Positions 6,804 through 11,217 of a DNA stretch of 11,217 bases are shown here, one piece after another. The translations under genes and the position numbers were made by a program. The stretch is taken from positions 1-11,217 of the forward strand of contig CAMCFM010000096.1 of NCBI GenBank assembly GCA_945874095.1, given 5' to 3'. This DNA comes from Candidatus Kuenenia stuttgartensis. GTDB lineage: Bacteria; Planctomycetota; Planctomycetia; Isosphaerales; Isosphaeraceae. The notes beneath the pieces were generated by a model. The model worked only from the letters and a program-made list of their open reading frames with translations. It was not told the DNA's origin and did not search any database. How positions within the stretch are numbered: position 1 is the first letter of the stretch; every line of letters begins with the position of its first letter.

Positions 6804-6826
6804 CGGGACGAAAACAGATCGTCCCG
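6804..6826 (-). terminator. Hairpin terminator after the DUF1559 gene
   Basis: An 8-bp perfect stem (6804-6811 with 6819-6826) with a 7-base loop lies about 30 bases past the DUF1559 stop. On the minus strand a pyrimidine-rich run follows, with T residues but not an unbroken tract. It may be partial, so some transcripts could continue into the lipoprotein gene. Confidence 0.6.
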
Positions 6827-6854
6827 CTTCAATTTGAATAGAAATGGACAGATC

Positions 6855-7916
6855 TCAATATGCGTCGGCTGAGATCACCTCACCGCCGGCCTTGCTGCCA
6901 AGGGCACGCCAGGTGGCGATGTTGACGGAGTCTTTGATGAACTTCACGGAGCCGTCGCAGAAAACGGTATTCACGCCACCAGGGTGATAGCTTCTAGCTG
7001 CGGTGTGAGAGGCCACATAGGAGCTGTCGCCACAGTCCCACTTTTTGAAGTTGGGAGTCATGGTGTGACTGTAGTAGCTGGTTTGTGGCAGGTTACGATA
7101 GTATTGCTGGCCACGATAGCGAATCCGGGTGCCTGGGAATGTCAGGCAGGAAGCGGGAGGCGCATCAAGGGCACCGGCAAGCGAGGTGATGATGTAAACG
7201 TTGAGCAGGCTGGCGATCGGAATTTCAGCGGCCGTGTTTGCTATGGAAATCGAACGGATTGTCTCGGAATAGAGAGCTGTGTTGCTTGTCCCGTCAGAGA
7301 TTGAAGCGATTGTGGTGGGTGTCAGGACTTTTTGAAAGTTGGTGTTGGTTGCGGCTGATCCACTACGGTCGAGTGTGACGTTGAAAACGCCGGCTCGTGC
7401 ACCGACGGATTCCTGGAATCCGAAGGCCGTTCCCAATTCCATGGAAGCTGTTGCACCGATGCTCCCAAAATAGTTGTTGTAACCAAGGGCTGATGTACCG
7501 GCCATTAACTTGGATAGCGAGGGATCGCTCGGGCAATTGAACGCTGCGACGATTTGAATCTGTGCCGTATTGTTTGGTGATGTCGGGCCGGTGAGGTTGA
7601 TATTGCGCGAGAGGTTGAACGCGCCATAAAGATTTGCGGATTCCATGTATTGAAGGATCATGGCATTGGCATTGGCCCGGCCACCACCACCGGTTGGGTA
7701 CATTCCATATCCAGGAGGGAAATGGCTGTTGGTGGATTCAAAGTTATGGTTCGCCAACCCGATTTGCTTCAAGTTGTTGATGCACTGGGCGCGGCGGGCG
7801 GCTTCGCGAGCGGATTGAACGGCAGGAAGCAGCAGAGAGATCAAAACAGCGATGATTGCGATGACGACTAGCAGCTCAATCAGTGTGAAGCCGCGTCGTA
7901 GGGAGTTGTTACGCAT
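6855..7916 (-). CDS. DUF1559 domain protein with type IV pilin-like N-terminus
   Basis: A 353-residue protein of the large planctomycete DUF1559 family. It begins with a prepilin leader: basic residues then Arg-Arg-Gly/Phe-Thr-Leu-Ile-Glu, cleaved after Gly9 by a prepilin peptidase, with the conserved glutamate at mature position 5. A single hydrophobic helix (about 11-31) leads into Ser-Ala-Arg-Glu-Ala-Ala-Arg-Arg-x-Gln-Cys. Family hallmarks follow: Asn-Asn-Leu-Lys-Gln-Ile-Gly-Leu-Ala-x-His-Asn-Phe, Phe-Asn-Cys-Pro-Ser-Asp-Pro, Ile-Ser-Asp-Gly-Thr-Ser-Asn-Thr, and the C-terminal His-x9-Asp-Gly motif (His311 to Asp321-Gly322). Members are thought to be exported pseudopilin-like proteins, but their exact function is not established. 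The ATG is preceded by AGAGGA (7927-7932) with a 10-base gap. A small lipoprotein gene follows. Confidence 0.93.
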   Translation of the reverse strand: MRNNSLRRGFTLIELLVVIAIIAVLISLLLPAVQSAREAARRAQCINNLKQIGLANHNFESTNSHFPPGYGMYPTGGGGRANANAMILQYMESANLYGAFNLSRNINLTGPTSPNNTAQIQIVAAFNCPSDPSLSKLMAGTSALGYNNYFGSIGATASMELGTAFGFQESVGARAGVFNVTLDRSGSAATNTNFQKVLTPTTIASISDGTSNTALYSETIRSISIANTAAEIPIASLLNVYIITSLAGALDAPPASCLTFPGTRIRYRGQQYYRNLPQTSYYSHTMTPNFKKWDCGDSSYVASHTAARSYHPGGVNTVFCDGSVKFIKDSVNIATWRALGSKAGGEVISADAY

Positions 7917-7979
7917 GAGAATATTGTCCTCTGACCAACTTGTTCACGAGTTGTATTCAAAGACCGTAAGAGGCTATCC

Positions 7980-8009
7980 ATATTATTCTCGATCGGAGTG
8001 GTTTTGCAA
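7980..8009 (-). promoter_or_regulatory. Candidate promoter of the DUF1559 gene
   Basis: On the minus strand TTGCAA (8004-8009) and TAATAT (7980-7985), separated by 18 bases, fit sigma-70-type -35 and -10 boxes at four of six positions each. They lie about 65 bases upstream of the ATG. Planctomycete promoter consensus is poorly defined, so this is only a suggestion. Confidence 0.3.
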
Positions 8010-8084
8010 CTCTGTATCAAACCAGAAAAGTACCAGAGCATCGAGTTGCTTTGTTCATTTAATCCATAAGTTATGAACTTAAAA

Positions 8085-8126
8085 GTAATTAAAAGAACAA
8101 GCCTGAATTGCTTCAGGCTTGTTCTT
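8085..8126 (-). terminator. Intrinsic terminator of fusA
   Basis: A perfect 15-bp stem (8093-8107 with 8112-8126) has a 4-base loop. On the minus strand T-rich sequence follows directly. It lies 66 bases past the fusA stop codon. Confidence 0.85.
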
Positions 8127-8192
8127 CATGAATATATCTTAGGCGAGGCGAGCTTCAGACCGTTTCAGCAAAAAGCTAGAATTGGTAGAAGG

Positions 8193-10307
8193 TCACTTCT
8201 TGGCGTTGTCGGCCTGAACCTTCTTGACGATTTCTTCCTGCATCTTGGTCGGAACCTTTTGATACTTGAGGAATTCCATCGAAAAGCCGCCCTTGCCCTG
8301 AGTCATGGAGCGAAGGTCGTTCGAATAGCCGAACATTTCGGAGAGTGGAACTTCGGCTTCGATCATGACAAAGCTGTCACGATTTTCGGTGCCGAGGATC
8401 ACGCCCCGACGGCTCGAAACGTTGCCAGTCACAGGCCCCTGGAATTCGGTTGGAGCTTCCACTTCGACCTTCATGATGGGCTCAAGAAGGACAGGATCGG
8501 CTTTGCGGAACGTTTCGCGGAAGGCGTCGAAACCGCAAATCTGGAAGGCCATATCCGAGGAGTCAACGTCGTGGTATGAACCATCGTTGAGGACCATTTT
8601 CACGCCGATCACAGGGAACCCGGCGACTGGGCCCTTGTCCAGAGCGCGACGGAAACCCTTTTCGACAGATGGGATGAATTCGTTAGGAATCCGGCCGCCG
8701 ACGACCTTGTTCTCAAAGATGAACGTGTCGCCATCGCCTTCGATGTCCATCGGAACCATGGTGCCCACAACGTGACCGTATTGGCCGGAACCACCGGTTT
8801 GCTTACGGTGCTTGTAGTTGTAGTCGGTTTGCTTGGTCGGCGTTTCGCGATAGGCCACCTTTGGCATACCCACAACGCAGTCGACTTTGTATTCGCGCTT
8901 GATCCGCTCGACATAGATTTCGAGGTGCAGCTCGCCCATACCTGAGATGATGGTCTGAGCGGTTTCCGGATCCTGGTGAACGCGGAAGGTCGGGTCTTCA
9001 CGCATGAATCGGGACAGGGCTTTGGAAAGCTTGTCCGAATCCTGCTGCTTGGCGGCATGGATCGAAAGGTCGATCACAGGTGCAGCTGCAAAGATCGACT
9101 CAAGGGCATAGTTGTACCCTTCCTGACAGTAGGTATCCCCTGTGGCACAGTCGATACCCATGACAGCCACGATATCGCCAGCGGCAGCCAGGTCGATATC
9201 TTCCTTCTTATCGGAGTGAACCCGCAGAATCCGGCTCACACGCTGCTTCTTCTTCAAGCGGCTGTTGAAGTAGAATTCGCCCTTGCGAAGCGTGCCCTGA
9301 TAAATCCGCGTGTAGGTCAACTGGCCAAATGGCTCTTCCACCAGTTTGAAGGCCATGCCCACAAGTGGAAGTTCGTTATCAGGTGTGATATCGATTTCTT
9401 CCATATCGTTATCGATGTCTTTGGCCTTGATGTGCCTGTCAACCGGGCTTGGGAGATAAGCCGAGACGGCGTCGAGCAGGGTCTGAACGCCTTTGTTCTT
9501 ATAGGCTGAGCCCACATAGACCGGGCAAATTTTGCTCAGGATCACGCCTTCGCGGACCGTTCTGTTGATGAGGTCGATTGGAACTTCCTGCTCTTCCAGC
9601 AGCAGTTCCATGACTTCGTCGGAGAAGATCGAAATCGCTTCAAGCATTGCCTGACGAGCAATCAGGGCTTCTTCCTGGTACTCGGCAGGAATCGGCTCGC
9701 GACGAACCGTGTCGCCCTTCTCGCCATCGAAGTAGACGGCTTCCATCAGAACCAGGTCGATCACTCCGGCAAAGTTCGACTCAGCACCCATATTCAACTG
9801 CATCGGCACGGCATTCAGGCCAAGCTTTTCGCACAGGGCTTTGGTGACGTTGCGAGGATTGGCGCCGGTTCGGTCCATCTTGTTGATGAACGCCAGTCGG
9901 GGCACGTTGTAACGCTTCATCTGACGGTCGACGGTGATCGACTGAGACTGGACGCCGGCAACGGCGCAGAGCACCAGAACGGCACCGTCCAGAACCCGCA
10001 GGGATCGTTCCACTTCCACGGTGAAATCGACGTGGCCAGGGGTGTCGATCAGGTTGACTTTCATACCCTTCCACTCGACCGTCGTGGCGGCCGATGTGAT
10101 GGTGATTCCACGCTCTTTTTCGAGCTCCATGTGGTCCATGACAGCGCCATCGCCATCACCCTTGACCTCATTGATCTTATGGATCTTGCCTGAGTAGTAA
10201 AGGATTCGCTCAGAGAGCGTGGTTTTGCCAGAATCAATGTGAGCAGAAATACCAATGTTGCGGACATTCCGCAGAGATTCCATCAATGACGTGGACGACG
10301 TGGACAT
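8193..10307 (-). CDS. fusA: Elongation factor G, EFG1 type resembling mitochondrial EF-G1
   Basis: EF-G is the GTPase that moves tRNAs and mRNA through the ribosome during elongation. The 704-residue product has all GTPase motifs: P-loop Ala-His-Ile-Asp-Ser-Gly-Lys-Thr (22-29), Arg-Gly-Ile-Thr-Ile (66-70), Asp-Thr-Pro-Gly-His (88-92) and Asn-Lys-Met-Asp (142-145), followed by domain II, domain III with Ser-Gly-Met-Gly-Glu-Leu-His-Leu-Glu, and domains IV and V ending in a lysine-rich tail. Serine in the P-loop instead of alanine, the Val-Lys-Gly-x-Gly-Asp-Gly-Ala-Val-Met-Asp switch region and Cys-Ala-Val-Ala-Gly-Val-Gln-Ser-Gln are features shared with mitochondrial EF-G1 and the spirochaete/planctomycete EFG1 group. 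I chose the ATG at 10305-10307: it lies just before the family's usual N-terminus and has a weak GGAAAG upstream. The frame stays open to a TTG at 10418, but those 37 residues are not family-like. The gene has its own terminator and stands alone. Confidence 0.93.
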   Translation of the reverse strand: MSTSSTSLMESLRNVRNIGISAHIDSGKTTLSERILYYSGKIHKINEVKGDGDGAVMDHMELEKERGITITSAATTVEWKGMKVNLIDTPGHVDFTVEVERSLRVLDGAVLVLCAVAGVQSQSITVDRQMKRYNVPRLAFINKMDRTGANPRNVTKALCEKLGLNAVPMQLNMGAESNFAGVIDLVLMEAVYFDGEKGDTVRREPIPAEYQEEALIARQAMLEAISIFSDEVMELLLEEQEVPIDLINRTVREGVILSKICPVYVGSAYKNKGVQTLLDAVSAYLPSPVDRHIKAKDIDNDMEEIDITPDNELPLVGMAFKLVEEPFGQLTYTRIYQGTLRKGEFYFNSRLKKKQRVSRILRVHSDKKEDIDLAAAGDIVAVMGIDCATGDTYCQEGYNYALESIFAAAPVIDLSIHAAKQQDSDKLSKALSRFMREDPTFRVHQDPETAQTIISGMGELHLEIYVERIKREYKVDCVVGMPKVAYRETPTKQTDYNYKHRKQTGGSGQYGHVVGTMVPMDIEGDGDTFIFENKVVGGRIPNEFIPSVEKGFRRALDKGPVAGFPVIGVKMVLNDGSYHDVDSSDMAFQICGFDAFRETFRKADPVLLEPIMKVEVEAPTEFQGPVTGNVSSRRGVILGTENRDSFVMIEAEVPLSEMFGYSNDLRSMTQGKGGFSMEFLKYQKVPTKMQEEIVKKVQADNAKK

Positions 10308-10773
10308 GGAGCGTTCTTTCCGGGCTATGGACCCGTCCTCAAAATCGGGCTTCACTGTTGATTCGTATATTTGCTCAAAGGCATTGCTGTTCGTATCCTG
10401 AACTGTCGCCGATTCCAACAGTTCATCGCGATGGATTCATCTTCACACAAATTGATGAAGTTGTGATGAAGACGAGACGCTCGAATATCAACCAGCATAT
10501 CGGAATCAAGGCACCAATGATCCGAAAACCTTCGCAAATCGACCTGTGCCTATTTTCCATTACTAAGAGTATGACATGCTGGACCAAGTTTTGACAAGTG
10601 CGATTCTCATGATTTGTCAGATCAAGGAGAACTCCTGAGAACAAACGGGAACTTCTCCCTGCGTCTCACAAAGCCTTTGACCCTCAAGACCATCCGACTC
10701 AGAACCGGATCGACCGGGAACTGTTGGCTCACCCTGAGGAAGAGTCCTGGAATAAGTTACCGCCTTTAAACCC
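10308..10773. other. fusA upstream region, no gene called
   Basis: This stretch should hold the fusA promoter and leader on the minus strand. I see no convincing -35/-10 pair. A stop-free frame on the plus strand (10613-10789, 58 codons before a TAG) has coding-like composition but no start codon or recognised family, and it runs into the first repeat unit. It could be a gene remnant or chance. Confidence 0.4.
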
Positions 10774-11048
10774 AACCAACCGGGGCTAGCGCCAAGACCG
10801 GCTAGGTAAGAGGTCGTTAGCCCACAGCTTCCGGGATTTAAACTAGCCGCCGGGCGCTAGCCCCCGGTTTCTGCGATTTAGTAGAAAACCAACCGGGGCT
10901 ATCGCCAAGCCCGGCTAGGTAAGAGGGCGTTAGCCCACAGCTTCCGTGTTTTAAACTAGCCGCCGGGCGCTAGCCCCCGGTTTCTGCGATTTAGAAAACC
11001 AACCGGGGCTATCGCCAAGACCGGCTAGATCCAGAGCGTTAGCCCCCG
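10774..11048. repeat. Tandem palindromic repeat, about 2.5 units of 110-113 bp
   Basis: Unit 1 is 10774-10886 (113 bp), unit 2 is 10887-10996 (110 bp, lacking a GTA present in unit 1), and unit 3 is a partial, rearranged copy from 10997 to about 11048. Units 1 and 2 are nearly identical. Each complete unit is itself an inverted repeat: in unit 1 the left arm 10779-10805 pairs imperfectly with the right arm 10843-10868 around a 37-base centre. Both arms contain GCTAGC-type cores and CCGGGG ends. There are no unique spacers, so it is not a CRISPR array. GCTAGC-rich palindromic repeats of this style are familiar from planctomycete intergenic DNA. Confidence 0.85.
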
Positions 11049-11106
11049 TTGTTACGCATAAGTCATAAAGCCCCAACGCATCAATAGATCAATGGATTTG
11101 GTTGGA

Positions 11107-11217
11107 GGGCCAAAGGCCCGACCCATACCAGCCTTGGGCAACGCCCAAGGACGGCATACACCTTTACAAAATAATATTTTACCATCCCTCCCGTCTCCGC
11201 TCGCGGACCTTTGGTCC
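11107..11217. repeat. Cluster of small hairpins (REP-like)
   Basis: Four short palindromes lie in 111 bases: GGGCC/GGCCC with an AAA loop (11107-11119); an 8-bp perfect stem with a 3-base loop (11132-11139 with 11143-11150); CCGC/GCGG (11197-11206); and GGACC/GGTCC with a TTT loop (11205-11217, at the window edge). The first and last share a CCAAAGG core on opposite strands. No gene is visible here. Confidence 0.6.

Noticed and set aside
10308..10418. 37-residue N-terminal extension of EF-G
   Set aside because: It would start at TTG with no ribosome site, and the residues do not match the EF-G N-terminus; the ATG at 10305-10307 fits the family.
10613..10789. 58-codon stop-free stretch with coding-like composition
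   Set aside because: It has no start codon, no recognised family, and its stop lies inside the tandem repeat; at most a gene remnant.
10774..11048. CRISPR array from regularly spaced repeats
   Set aside because: The whole 110-113-bp unit repeats, with no unique spacers between short identical repeats, and no cas genes are nearby.

Overview
The window looks like chromosomal DNA from a planctomycete (phylum confident, genus not assigned). The main reasons are: a DUF1559 protein with a type IV pilin-like N-terminus next to a small lipoprotein of a kind known from planctomycetes; an elongation factor G of the spirochaete/planctomycete/deltaproteobacterial EFG1 type that resembles mitochondrial EF-G1; a sigma-70-like helix-turn-helix protein of a planctomycete-type family; and GCTAGC-rich palindromic intergenic repeats.

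Layout. Bases 1-422 hold no confident gene but carry a perfect 15-bp hairpin. A sigma-like regulator lies on the minus strand (423-1028). Bases 1029-2484 are about 1.45 kb of AT-rich, apparently non-coding DNA with several inverted repeats, one of which resembles a folded attC site. Next come purD (minus, 2545-4080, TTG start, own terminator) and, divergently, asd (plus, 4353-5360, GTG start, own terminator). They share a 272-bp intergenic region with a 9-2-9 palindrome. truA (plus, 5460-6221) follows asd. It converges on a minus-strand lipoprotein gene (6288-6746), and a hairpin between them can end both transcripts. Upstream of the lipoprotein gene on the same strand is the DUF1559 pilin-like gene (6855-7916), then fusA (8193-10307), each with its own hairpin terminator. 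Bases 10308-11217 are non-coding: a fusA leader region, then 2.5 copies of a 110-113-bp palindromic tandem repeat and a cluster of small hairpins.

The functions are mostly housekeeping: purine synthesis (purD), the aspartate-family amino acid and diaminopimelate branch (asd), tRNA modification (truA) and translation elongation (fusA). To these are added a likely surface or secretion-linked pseudopilin with a lipoprotein neighbour, and one transcription-factor-like gene in a gene-poor tract. Most genes have their own terminator, so the window reads as single-gene units rather than one operon.

The most notable observation is in PurD. It is about 80 residues longer than usual because the ATP-grasp lid region appears twice in tandem at an exact 70-residue offset. 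The first copy has lost the glycine-rich nucleotide loop and the second keeps it. No new multi-gene system such as defence, CRISPR or a secondary-metabolite cluster is visible.
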